Source of the DNA: VKMB-3413 sp041027365
GTDB taxonomy: Bacteria; Pseudomonadota; Alphaproteobacteria; Rhizobiales; Rhizobiaceae
Reading direction: 5' to 3'
Assembly: GCF_041027365.1 (NCBI RefSeq)
Contig: NZ_JBFTEH010000013.1
Span: 1 to 64,000, forward strand
DNA length: 64,000 nucleotides
Of the stretch, positions 17,072 through 25,286 are shown piece by piece (position 1 is the first letter of the stretch; every line of letters begins with the position of its first letter). The position numbers and the translations under genes were made by a program. The notes under the pieces were generated by a model. It made no database searches. It saw only the letters and a program-made list of their open reading frames with translations, and was not told the DNA's origin.

Positions 17072-17497
17072 TCAAGCCTCGTCGCTGGCCAGCTCGAAAC
17101 GGATCGGCTGGGCGCCCTTGTAGAGGACGTAGGGGCCGAGTTCCGCGAGCTTGTCGAGGTTCGACGTCAGCGTGATGAAGTGGTTGCCGGCCAGCTGCCC
17201 CATCTTCGAGGCGAAATGGACGCCGCCATAGGCGAGCAGGATTTCGGTCTCGCTGATGCCGCCGGGATAGAGAATGATCTGGCCGGGCACCGGATAGCTC
17301 GTGTGGTTCTCGTAGCCGACGGAGAAGTCGGTGTCGCCGAGCGGAATCCAGACGCCTTCGCCGCTCCAGCGCACGTGGACGATCTGGCTCTCGAAGGGCA
17401 GCATCTTCTCGAAGGCGGCGCACGTCTGCGGCGCCCGGTCAGTTTCCAGCCGGGCGTCGAAGGTGAACGGACCGGCGGTGATCCTGAGCTTGGTCAT
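17072..17497 (-). CDS. DUF3830 family protein (cyclophilin-like fold)
   Basis: 141 residues. The pattern MTKLRITAGPFTFDARLE...PQTCAAFEKMLPFES, HVRWSGEGVWIPLGD and the C-terminal half with YGGVHF matches DUF3830, a small family with a cyclophilin-like fold and unknown function that is commonly found beside hydantoinases and amidohydrolases. It is the last gene of the minus operon, 116 bp after the hydantoinase. No signal peptide. The role is unknown; binding or isomerisation of a cyclic amide is a guess from context. Confidence 0.72.
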   Translation of the reverse strand: MTKLRITAGPFTFDARLETDRAPQTCAAFEKMLPFESQIVHVRWSGEGVWIPLGDTDFSVGYENHTSYPVPGQIILYPGGISETEILLAYGGVHFASKMGQLAGNHFITLTSNLDKLAELGPYVLYKGAQPIRFELASDEA

Positions 17498-17613
17498 GTT
17501 GTGATCCTTGTCGGTCGAGCGGACGCGAGACGCCGGTGGCCGCTCGCCGTGTTGCGGATGTTCGGATGGAGAGGAGACGCGGTCTCGTCAAAACGGTTGA
17601 GGTATTCGATATC

Positions 17614-19038
17614 TCAGGCCATCGAAGACGGCACCGCCAGGGGGGAGCGCTCGCGCGCCACGTGGCGACCGCCGCGCGCGCCGGCCGTCAGGGCGCCGTC
17701 ACGCATCGCCACGGCGCCGCCGAGAACGACCGTCGTCGGCCAGCCTGTCACGACCAGCCCCTCATAGGGCGAATAGTCCGAGGCGTCGTGGAGGTCGGCG
17801 TGACGAATCGTGCGGGTCTCGTTGGGGTCCCAGATTGCGATGTCGGCGTCGGCTCCGATCGCGATCGTGCCCTTGCGGGGGTAGAGGCCGTAGGTCTTGG
17901 CGTGATTTGTCGCGGTCAGCGCGACGAAGCGGGGCAGATCGATCCGGCCCTTCATGACGCCTTCGGAGAACAGGATCGGCAGCCGCGTCTCGACGCCGGG
18001 AATGCCGTTCGGAATGTGCCGGAAGCTCGTGCGGCCCTTCGGGTTCAGCTTGCCCTGCGGGTCGTCGTAGCGGAACGGGCAGTGGTCGGAGGAGTAGAGG
18101 TCGAAGACGCCCCGCTCGATCCCCTCCCAGCAGGCGGCCTGGCTCGCGGCGTCGCGCGGCGGCGGCGAGCAGACGAACTTCGCCCCCTCCCAGTCCATGC
18201 CGCCGAGGTCGTCGGCGGTCAGCATCAGATATTGCGGGCAGGTCTCGCCGATCACCTTGCGGCCGCGCCGGCGCGCCCGCTCGATCTCCTCCATCGCCTC
18301 GCGGTTCGAGACGTGGACGATCACGACGGGCACGTCGACGACCTCGGCGAGCGAGACCGCCCGGTGCGTCGCCTCACGCTCCACCGCGACCGGCCGGGTC
18401 GTCGCATGCGCCCGCGGCGCGACGTCGCCCTCCGCCTCGTGGCGGCCGATGAGGTAGCGGATCGCGTCCTCGTTCTCGCAGTGGACCATGACGAGCGCCC
18501 CGGTGCGCCGGGCGCAGTCCATGGTGGCGAGGATCTCGGCATCGTTCAGCCGAAGCCCCTCATAGGTCATGAAGATCTTGAACGAGGTGTAGCCGTCCTC
18601 GACCAGCGCCGGCAGTTCCTGGCCGAGCACCGCCTCGGTCGGGTCCGAGACAATCATGTGGAAGGAGACATCGGTGTAGCAGTTGCCCGCTGCGAGTGCG
18701 TGATAGGCGGTCAGCGCCGCGCGCAGCGACTGGCCTTTTTCCTGCAGGCAGAAGGGCAGGACGGTGGTGTTGCCGCCGTAAAGGGCCGAGCGGGTGCCGC
18801 TCTCGAAGTCGTCGGCCATGACGATGCCCGGTGCCTGGGGCTGCGACAGGTGCACATGGCTGTCGATGCCGCCGGGCAGGACGTAACGACCTGAGGCGTC
18901 GATCGTCTCCGCGGCCTCGCCGAGGTCGCGGCCGATCTGGACGACGACGCCGTCCTTGATACCGACATCGGCCGCAAAGACGTCCGACGCAGTCGCAACG
19001 GTGCCGTTCCGGATCAGGAGGTCGAAGGGCATGGACAC
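17614..19038 (-). CDS. hydA: Dihydropyrimidinase / D-hydantoinase family amidohydrolase
   Basis: 474 residues, normal for the family, which opens cyclic amide rings (dihydropyrimidines, hydantoins). Metal-site residues are visible: HVHL (H61, H63), the lysine to be carboxylated in TSFKIFMTYEG (K154), VHCENED (H186), VIVHVSNREA (H242) and the aspartate in SSDHCPF. A full set suggests an active binuclear zinc enzyme. It lies in an operon with an amino-acid-type importer, a PLP enzyme and DUF3830, which points to use of a 5-substituted hydantoin or similar cyclic amide. No carbamoylase gene is adjacent. The substrate is unknown. Confidence 0.9.
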   Translation of the reverse strand: MSMPFDLLIRNGTVATASDVFAADVGIKDGVVVQIGRDLGEAAETIDASGRYVLPGGIDSHVHLSQPQAPGIVMADDFESGTRSALYGGNTTVLPFCLQEKGQSLRAALTAYHALAAGNCYTDVSFHMIVSDPTEAVLGQELPALVEDGYTSFKIFMTYEGLRLNDAEILATMDCARRTGALVMVHCENEDAIRYLIGRHEAEGDVAPRAHATTRPVAVEREATHRAVSLAEVVDVPVVIVHVSNREAMEEIERARRRGRKVIGETCPQYLMLTADDLGGMDWEGAKFVCSPPPRDAASQAACWEGIERGVFDLYSSDHCPFRYDDPQGKLNPKGRTSFRHIPNGIPGVETRLPILFSEGVMKGRIDLPRFVALTATNHAKTYGLYPRKGTIAIGADADIAIWDPNETRTIRHADLHDASDYSPYEGLVVTGWPTTVVLGGAVAMRDGALTAGARGGRHVARERSPLAVPSSMA

Positions 19039-19090
19039 CTCGAAAGGCTGAGCAGCGGGGGAAAGGTCGAGCGAGAGCCCTGGGGCGCGG

Positions 19091-20311
19091 TCAGAGCGCC
19101 GGCTCGAGCGCGGCGATCAGCCGGTCGACTTCGTCCAACGTGTTGTAATGGACCATCGAGACCCGGACGACGCCCGCCTGCTGCATCAGGCCGAGATCCT
19201 CGACCAGCCGGCGCGCATAGAAGTCTCCGTGCCGGATGCCGATCTTGTGCGGGTCAACCCGGTCGACGATCTCCTTGGAGTTCCGCTCGCCCGCGGTGAA
19301 GCTGACGGTCGCGACACGCTCGGCGATGCCGCTTCCCGGACGGCCCCAGATGCGGATCGAATTGCGGCTTTTCAGGAAATCAAGAAGCCGCTCGGTGAGT
19401 GCCCTCTCCTGCTCGGCGATATCCGCAAATCCGGCCTCGATCGCCGGCCTTCCCTCGTTTGCTCCGGCCATCCGGCCGAGTTCGGCGACGTAGTCGATGG
19501 CGCCGACCGAGCCATGCGCGAGTTCGTAGTTGATGTTCCCCGGCTCGAGCTTGTGCGGCACCGAGTCCTTGCTGAAGAAGTAGTGGTAGATGTTGTCGAG
19601 ACCGGCGAGCTTTTCCTTCCGCCCCCACATCACCGCGAAGTGCGGCCCGAAGACCTTGTAGGCGCTGAAGATGTAGTAGTCGCAGCCGAGCGCCCGTACG
19701 TCGATCGCGCGGTGCGGCGCATAGGCGACCGCATCGACGCAGAGTTCGGCCCCGGCCTGGTGCACGACGTCCGCGATCGCCGGAATGTCGTTGATCGTGC
19801 CGAGGATGTTCGAGGCATGGGTGACAGCCACCAGCCGCGTGCGCTCGGTGAGGAGGCCGCGGAGATCGTCGAGTTCGAGTTCGAGCGTCTCGGGATTGCA
19901 GCGCCAGACCTTGATGGCGACGCCCCGCGCCTCGTGCTTCAGCCACGGGCCGATATTGGACTCGTGATCGGTGTTGGTGACGATGATCTCGTCGCCGGGC
20001 TGCAGGCGTCCGGTCATCGCCTCCGACAGGAGCCGGATCAGCATCGTGGTCGAGGCGCCCATGACGATCTCGCCGGCATCGGCCGCATTGACGAAGCCCG
20101 CGAAGGCCCGGCGCGCCTTCCGCACGCGCTCCGTCGAGCGCTGGCTCGGCTCGTAGGTCGCGCCGGTCTGGACGTTCGAGGTGAGAAGATAGTCGGAAAT
20201 GCGATCGGCGACGCGGCTGAGAACCTGGCTGCCGCCGGCATTGTCCATGAACACCCAGTCGCCGGAGAGCGCGGGAAACTGCCGTCGGACGAAGTCGAGA
20301 TCGAGGGTCAT
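19091..20311 (-). CDS. Class V aminotransferase-fold PLP enzyme (cysteine desulfurase-like)
   Basis: 406 residues. The PLP lysine is K219 in FSAYKVFGPH, with D193 in CVDAVAYAPH. The N-terminal block FMDNAGGSQV and T-D-H-E-S-N-I match the cysteine desulfurase-like group. The loop usually carrying the desulfurase cysteine is not evident, so it may act as another lyase or transaminase on the amino acid released by the hydantoinase. It lies between the ATPase and hydantoinase genes with short gaps. Confidence 0.82.
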   Translation of the reverse strand: MTLDLDFVRRQFPALSGDWVFMDNAGGSQVLSRVADRISDYLLTSNVQTGATYEPSQRSTERVRKARRAFAGFVNAADAGEIVMGASTTMLIRLLSEAMTGRLQPGDEIIVTNTDHESNIGPWLKHEARGVAIKVWRCNPETLELELDDLRGLLTERTRLVAVTHASNILGTINDIPAIADVVHQAGAELCVDAVAYAPHRAIDVRALGCDYYIFSAYKVFGPHFAVMWGRKEKLAGLDNIYHYFFSKDSVPHKLEPGNINYELAHGSVGAIDYVAELGRMAGANEGRPAIEAGFADIAEQERALTERLLDFLKSRNSIRIWGRPGSGIAERVATVSFTAGERNSKEIVDRVDPHKIGIRHGDFYARRLVEDLGLMQQAGVVRVSMVHYNTLDEVDRLIAALEPAL

Positions 20312-20359
20312 GTCGTGCCTTTCAGAAAATAATGGCCGCTGCAGCCGGTGCGCGGCGCG

Positions 20360-21103
20360 TCAGTGATTGAGAACCGCATCGAGGAAGGCGCGGGCGCGCT
20401 CGTTCTGCGGATTCGTGAAGAAGACGTCAGGCGTCGCGATCTCCTTGATCACGCCGGCCTCCATGAAGACGATGCGATCCGCCACCTGCCGCGCAAAGCC
20501 CATTTCGTGGGTGACGAGCAGCATGGTGACGCCCCCGCCGGCGAGCGTCTTGATGACGTCGAGGACCTCGCCGACCATCTCCGGGTCGAGCGCCGACGTC
20601 GGCTCATCGAAGAGCAGGATGCGCGGCTCCATCGCCAGCGCCCGGGCGATCCCAACCCGCTGCTGCTGGCCGCCAGAGAGCTGGATCGGATACTTGTCCG
20701 CCTGTTCGGCAATGCCCACCCGGGCCAGCAGCGTGCGGGCACGGCTGCGGCCCTCTTCCCAGGAGAGCTTGCGGACGCGGACCGGGCCGAGCGCGACATT
20801 GTCGAGGACGGTGTGATTGGGAAAGAGGTTGAAGGCCTGGAACACCATGCCGACCTCCTGGCGAACGCTGAGGAGCCGCTTGCCCTTCTCGACGCGGATC
20901 CCGTCGACCACGACGTCGCCGGAGTCGTATTCTTCCAGAAGGTTGATACAGCGGATCAGCGTCGACTTGCCGGAGCCGGACGGCCCGAGCAGGACGACCA
21001 CCTCGCCCTGTTGCACCGTGAGGTCGATGCCCCTCAGCGCCTCGAACTCGCCGTAGCGCTTGCCGACGCCGCGCATTTCGATCAGGGGCCGCTCCGCCGT
21101 CAT
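20360..21103 (-). CDS. Amino-acid ABC importer ATPase (GlnQ/HisP type)
   Basis: 247 residues from ATG 21103. Walker A GPSGSGKST (40-48), signature LSGGQQQR, Walker B LLFDEPTSALDPE and H-loop THEMGFA are typical of polar-amino-acid importers. The start overlaps the permease stop (ATGA). The C-terminal TPDVFFTNPQNERARAFL is also usual for GlnQ-like proteins. Confidence 0.93.
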   Translation of the reverse strand: MTAERPLIEMRGVGKRYGEFEALRGIDLTVQQGEVVVLLGPSGSGKSTLIRCINLLEEYDSGDVVVDGIRVEKGKRLLSVRQEVGMVFQAFNLFPNHTVLDNVALGPVRVRKLSWEEGRSRARTLLARVGIAEQADKYPIQLSGGQQQRVGIARALAMEPRILLFDEPTSALDPEMVGEVLDVIKTLAGGGVTMLLVTHEMGFARQVADRIVFMEAGVIKEIATPDVFFTNPQNERARAFLDAVLNH

Positions 21104-21777
21104 CAGCGTCCACTCCGGCGTGCGTAACGGCGCTCGAACAGCGCCACCAGCCGCACCAGCGGCAACAGGATGACGAGATAGAGTACCGCCGCGCCGATCA
21201 GCGGCGTCGGATTGGCCGCCAGGGCCTGTGCCTGTGTCGCCTGCTTCAGAAGGTCCGGCAGCGCCACCACCGAGGCAAGGGCGGTATCCTTCAGCACGTT
21301 GATCGAGTTGTTGGTGAGCGGCGGGATGACGATGCGGATCGCCTGCGGGAGCACGACGTCGCGCATCAGCCACCATTGCCCGAGCCCGATCGACTGCGCC
21401 GCCTCGAACTGCCCGCGCGGGATCGCCTCGATGCCGGCCCGGTAGATTTCCGCCGTATAGGCGCTGGAGATCATCGTCAGCGCCGCGGTCGCCGATGCAA
21501 AGGCGGACAGGCTGATGCCGACGAAGGGCAGCGCGTAATAGACGATGACCAGCCAGACCAGCACCGGGATGGCCCGAAAGACGTCGATATAGGCGGTCGC
21601 CAGGAAGCGCAGCACCGACGTTCCGTAAAGACGGACAAGAGCGAGCAGCAGCCCACCCAAGAGCCCGAGCACGATCGACAGGGCGCCGAGCGCGAGGGTG
21701 CGCCACAGCCCTTCCAGCAGCAGCGGATAGTAGCGCCACAGGACGTCGATGTTGAAGAAGGTCGAGACGATGTCCAT
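21103..21777 (-). CDS. Amino-acid ABC importer permease (HisM/GlnP type)
   Basis: 224 residues with about five membrane segments and the EAA-like loop FEAAQSLGLGQWWLMRDVVLPQ, where this protein reads FEAAQSIGLG. The family signature RAIPVLVWLVIVYYALP is clear. It is the only permease in the operon, so it presumably works as a homodimer. A 13-bp hairpin lies between it and the upstream binding-protein gene. Confidence 0.92.
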   Translation of the reverse strand: MDIVSTFFNIDVLWRYYPLLLEGLWRTLALGALSIVLGLLGGLLLALVRLYGTSVLRFLATAYIDVFRAIPVLVWLVIVYYALPFVGISLSAFASATAALTMISSAYTAEIYRAGIEAIPRGQFEAAQSIGLGQWWLMRDVVLPQAIRIVIPPLTNNSINVLKDTALASVVALPDLLKQATQAQALAANPTPLIGAAVLYLVILLPLVRLVALFERRYARRSGR

Positions 21778-21807
21778 CGCGGTCCGCTGGAGCTTCGCTT
21801 GTTAGGC

Positions 21808-21837
21808 GAAGGATCCGCGCGGGCGCGCGGATCCTTC
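21808..21837 (-). terminator. Intra-operon hairpin after the binding-protein gene
   Basis: GAAGGATCCGCGC pairs perfectly with GCGCGGATCCTTC across a GGGC loop (13-bp arms). There is no T-tract on the minus strand, so it is not a clean intrinsic terminator. In binding-protein operons such hairpins often shield the 3' end of the first gene's mRNA or attenuate read-through, giving more binding protein than permease. Confidence 0.7.
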
Positions 21838-21853
21838 TGAAGGTCTCAAGGCG

Positions 21854-22645
21854 TCAGGACTTCGGCTTCGGCATGTCCATGACCGCGACGCTGCTGGTCG
21901 TGTCTTCCGGCATCGAGCCGAACCACTTCTTGTGGAGGTTGGCGATGAAGCCTTCCTTCTTCAACGTGGTCAGGACGTCGTTGACCTTCAAAGCAAGCGG
22001 GCTGTCCTTCGCAAACATCATCGAATACTGCTCGCCGGTCTTCAGCCGCTCGACCACCTTCATCTGCGGCTTGTCCTTGAGATAGTAGGCGACGGCCGGG
22101 ATGTCGGAGACGTAGGCGTCGATGCGGCCCGCGGCCAAATCGAGCATGGCCGGGTTCAGGCCCTCGTAGCGACGGATGTCGGACAGGCCCCACTCGTCCT
22201 TGCGCTGGGTGGCATACATGTCGCCCGTCGAACCGGTGTCGACGCCGACGACCTTGCCCTTCAGGTCCTTGGTGCTCTTGATGCCGGAATCGGTCTTGGT
22301 CGAAAGCGACTGGTCGCTGTCGTAGTAGGGCTGCGCGAAGGAGACCGACTTCAGCCGCTCGTCGGTGATCGTGATGGACGAGATCGCGACGTCGATGCGG
22401 CCGGACTGGACGGCCGAAAACAGCCCGTTGAAGGGGATGTTCTGGATGTCGACCTTGTCGTAGCCGAGCCGGTTCGCGACCTCCTTGAGGAGATCGACCT
22501 CGAAGCCGACCGTATCGCCGTTCTGATCCTGAAACTCCCACGGGACGTTGCCGATATTGGCGCCTGCGGTCAACGTCTTCGCCATGGTCGGCGCAGCGCC
22601 GAGCAACAGGGCGGCAGCCGCTGCGATGAGTGTCGATCGAAACAT
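21854..22645 (-). CDS. Periplasmic amino-acid-binding protein (family 3)
   Basis: 263 residues. Signal peptide MFRSTLIAAAAALLLGAAPT with cleavage after about AMA. The mature protein begins LTAGANIGNVPWEFQDQNGD and shows the family 3 signature GFEVDLLKEVANRLGY. ATG 22645 was chosen because of AGGAGA seven bases before it and because the signal starts there. It is first in the operon; the palindrome at 22763-22780 lies about 120 bp upstream. Probable ligand: an amino acid or a hydantoin-type compound. Confidence 0.9.
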   Translation of the reverse strand: MFRSTLIAAAAALLLGAAPTMAKTLTAGANIGNVPWEFQDQNGDTVGFEVDLLKEVANRLGYDKVDIQNIPFNGLFSAVQSGRIDVAISSITITDERLKSVSFAQPYYDSDQSLSTKTDSGIKSTKDLKGKVVGVDTGSTGDMYATQRKDEWGLSDIRRYEGLNPAMLDLAAGRIDAYVSDIPAVAYYLKDKPQMKVVERLKTGEQYSMMFAKDSPLALKVNDVLTTLKKEGFIANLHKKWFGSMPEDTTSSVAVMDMPKPKS

Positions 22646-22762
22646 TCCAGATCTCCTGTCGTGTGGGTTCGGATAGGTCATGCGGATGCGTTCGAACTGC
22701 CCCGGCCGGCCGCCCCCGTTCTCCCCGACGGCGCCCAAGAAGTCGGCATGCAAGTGCCGATA

Positions 22763-22780
22763 AAAAGTGCATGCACTTTT
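22763..22780. promoter_or_regulatory. 18-bp perfect palindrome, operator candidate
   Basis: AAAAGTGCATGCACTTTT is fully self-complementary and lies upstream of the amino-acid importer/hydantoinase operon. A half site (CAAGTGC) occurs 12 bp away and another (CAAGTGCA) lies near 23792, before the GntR gene. The adjacent GntR regulator is the likely binder. Confidence 0.7.
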
Positions 22781-23036
22781 ATAGTGAAACTGTATGCGAT
22801 CCGGGTCGGCAGGGAAAGCCCGATCGACGATTTTGTCGTTCTTGCGCCGCCCACGCGCGGCCGCGGCGTCCGCTCCGCCGGCCGGCACGCTCGCCGGCCG
22901 TGCACCGCGCACGGCCACCCGGCGTCTCCATACGCGCGGTACTGATTGATAGCGGAGAATGCGAAAGCCACGCCGCGAGCGGCATCGGGCGAAGAGGGGG
23001 CCGCCGGACGTGAGCCTTCACACTCCGGGCCCGTCG

Positions 23037-23732
23037 CTATTCCTCGACGTAGGGCGCGAGGATCGCGAGCAGATCGCGGCTTTTCGAATCGCCGTTCGCG
23101 AGCGAGGCGCGTTCGGCGACGGAGGCCAGATGCGAGGACATCAGCTTGATAGACGCCTCGGCATCCCCCCGCTCCAGCGCCTTCAGCAGCTGACGATGCT
23201 CGCTGACCGCACATTCCGGCGAATGCGGCCTGCCATAGGCCGACAGCGAGAGTCCGCTGCGATAGGCGACCTCACTGACGTAGCGGATCAGGATCGGCTT
23301 GCCGGTCATCTCGGCGAGGACCACATGGAAATCGGTGGCGAGCCGGATCGAGGTCGCCTCCGGCCCGGCCGAGGCCTTTTCCTGCTCGTCGACATGGGCG
23401 CGCAGGGCGGCGATCTGATCCTTTGTCAGCCGTCCCGCCAGATGCCTGACGACCAGCCGTTCCAGTTCCACCCGGATGTCGAAGACGTCGCGCGCCTCCT
23501 CGAAGGTGGGGGTTGCCACGATCGCGATGCGGTTGCGCCGGAGGTCGACGAGTCCTTCCGAGGCAAGCTGGCCGAGTGCCTGCCGGGCGATCGTGCGGCT
23601 GACGCCGAAGCGCTCGCCCAGCGTGTCTTCCGGCAGCTTGTCGCCGGGGGAGAGCGCCCGCTCGATGATGGCGCGGCGGATGGCCGAGCAGATCCGGTTG
23701 ACGCGGTCCGCGGAGTCTTTCGGCGGCTTCAT
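23037..23732 (-). CDS. FadR-type GntR transcriptional regulator
   Basis: About 231 residues from ATG 23732 (GAGGA eight bases upstream); an in-frame ATG at 23753 lacks such a site. The winged helix is at about 10-65 (PEDTLGERFGVSRTIARQAL), followed by an FCD-type sensor domain with the conserved D-FHVVL and EHRQLL histidine positions. It lies upstream of, and in the same direction as, the hydantoinase operon, separated by 390 bp that hold the palindrome. It probably controls that operon. Confidence 0.85.
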   Translation of the reverse strand: MKPPKDSADRVNRICSAIRRAIIERALSPGDKLPEDTLGERFGVSRTIARQALGQLASEGLVDLRRNRIAIVATPTFEEARDVFDIRVELERLVVRHLAGRLTKDQIAALRAHVDEQEKASAGPEATSIRLATDFHVVLAEMTGKPILIRYVSEVAYRSGLSLSAYGRPHSPECAVSEHRQLLKALERGDAEASIKLMSSHLASVAERASLANGDSKSRDLLAILAPYVEE

Positions 23733-23932
23733 ATCGCGGTCCTCGGACCTCATTTATAAGAGAAACAGGCTGATAGCCCGCCACCAGGAACAAGTGCAAG
23801 CTGACTGGAACGGAATGCCGTGAAGACTTTCGGTATGTCCGATGAAATGGTGGAAGATCGCACATCGGAACGCGTGCTGGAGGCGGCTACCGGACGGGCT
23901 GTTTTTCATTGCCGCCCGTGATCCCAGGCCAT

Positions 23933-23976
23933 TGTGAATCGGAACGGGGTCCCGGCGCCGATCGGCGTGGGGTCAC
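23933..23976 (+). repeat. Dispersed IS-end-like repeat, copy C
   Basis: TGTGAATCGGAACGGGGTCC, then CGGCGCCGATCGGCGTGGGG, then TCAC. Both ends agree with copy A. Confidence 0.65.
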
Positions 23977-24190
23977 GCTGACAAACCTCTGAAAGCGCAG
24001 CGGAGGGAGTCATCGACCGGGGGCATGCCGCCGCGCCGAAACACCGTCTGTCGACAGGCTCCGAAGCAGCAGGGCTGGACCGCCTGCAGTTTTTCGTGAA
24101 CCCGGTGTCAGCCCAAGCCTGCGCGCCGGATGCCGACGTCCTTCCCCAGGTGGTGACGGGCGTGGCCTGTCATCGATGCCTCGATTCTTT

Positions 24191-24234
24191 CCTGGATCAA
24201 AGAAGGGGCTCGACACCGATCGCTGCGTTGATCC
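24191..24234 (+). repeat. Dispersed IS-end-like repeat, weak copy D
   Basis: The core AAGGGGCTCGACACCGATCG matches the centre of copies A and B; the outer parts have diverged. GGGCTGGACC occurs upstream of both this copy (24074-24083) and copy B (16773-16782). Confidence 0.4.
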
Positions 24235-24468
24235 ATCGATCGTGCTCGGTCGATGGCCGCCGTCATGGGATTCCGGACAACTCCATTAGTCGGCAATCCG
24301 CCATGTTGCCAGCCGACAGCCATTTGACCAAACGCCTTGCGCGCCGCCGCTTGTCCCTTCGGCTTTCCCCCGCAGCAACAGGTATGCGTCAGAAAGCTGC
24401 AAATCTTGGCAAAGGATGTAAGACTGTGCCATGCATGGAACCATGATCAACAACCTTGCGATGGTCGG

Positions 24469-25278
24469 ATGAGCGACCGGTCCAGCAATTCGCGGGTCGA
24501 GATTCTGCCGGCACAGCGGCGGGCCCTGATCCTCGAGCGCCTGCGCATCGCCAGCGCCGCCTCGATTCAGGATCTGGCGGCTGTGCTCGGCGCGTCGTCG
24601 TCCACCGTGCGGCGCGACCTCGATTACCTGACCGAGCGCGGCTATATCGAGCGGACGCATGGCGGTGCCGTCATTCCGAGCGTGCCGACGACGCGCTTCG
24701 AACCGGAGGCGTCGATTGCCGCGGAGACCGCGCGGGGGCAGAAGGCCGCTATAGCCACTATCGCGGCCCGGCGGCTGTCGCCGGGGCAGAGCGTCCTGTT
24801 CGATGCGAGCTCCACGGTGCGCGAGACGGCGCGGGTGATCAGCGGTCTCGACATCCCGCTGACAGCCGTCACCAACGACATCGCCTGTGCCCTGCTTCTG
24901 TCGAATGCTCCGGCCATCCACACGATCGTGGCCGGCGGCGCCATCCGTCCCGGATCGACGACGCTGGTCGGTTCCCCCGGGCAGGAATTTCTCCACGGCA
25001 TCCACGTCGACATCGCTTTCATCGGCGTCCATGCGATCTCCGGCGACACCTTTACGGAGACCTCGCTGGAGGTCGCCGCGATGAAGAAGCGCATGATCGC
25101 TGCGGCCCACAAGGTCATCGTTCTGGCCGACTCCAGCAAGTTCGGGGGCCAGAGCTTCTGCGAAATCTGCGCCGTCGGCGCTGTAGACGAGATCGTCACC
25201 GACGACCGGCTGCCAGACGCGACACGACGGGAATACGAGGCGATGGGCGTCAAGCTGACCCTCGCGCCGTCCGAATAG
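24469..25278 (+). CDS. DeoR-family transcriptional regulator
   Basis: 269 residues. N-terminal helix-turn-helix at about 15-70 (RRALILERLRIASAASIQDL, STVRRDLDYL, RTHGGAV) and a C-terminal DeoR sensor domain that binds sugar phosphates (TNDIACALLL, GGAIRPGSTTLVG, KVIVLADSSKFG). Start ATG 24469 fits the domain; a longer open frame upstream has no family similarity. It heads the kinase/PdxA2 operon (8-bp gap to the kinase), so it probably responds to a phosphorylated four-carbon acid made by it. Confidence 0.88.
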   Translation: MSDRSSNSRVEILPAQRRALILERLRIASAASIQDLAAVLGASSSTVRRDLDYLTERGYIERTHGGAVIPSVPTTRFEPEASIAAETARGQKAAIATIAARRLSPGQSVLFDASSTVRETARVISGLDIPLTAVTNDIACALLLSNAPAIHTIVAGGAIRPGSTTLVGSPGQEFLHGIHVDIAFIGVHAISGDTFTETSLEVAAMKKRMIAAAHKVIVLADSSKFGGQSFCEICAVGAVDEIVTDDRLPDATRREYEAMGVKLTLAPSE

Positions 25279-25286
25279 CGCCGCGC

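Larger units (their letters stand above)
23754..24468. other. Gene-free stretch with two IS-end-like repeats
   Basis: About 700 bp between divergent regulators. No intact gene is seen on either strand. Repeat copies C (23933-23976) and D (24191-24234) are present in the same orientation, about 260 bp apart. The promoters for the GntR gene (minus) and the DeoR operon (plus) must lie at its two ends; I could not assign -35/-10 boxes with confidence. Confidence 0.5.

Noticed and set aside
17536..18894. 452-codon plus-strand frame opposite the hydantoinase
   Set aside because: Antisense shadow; the minus-strand frame carries a full set of catalytic motifs.
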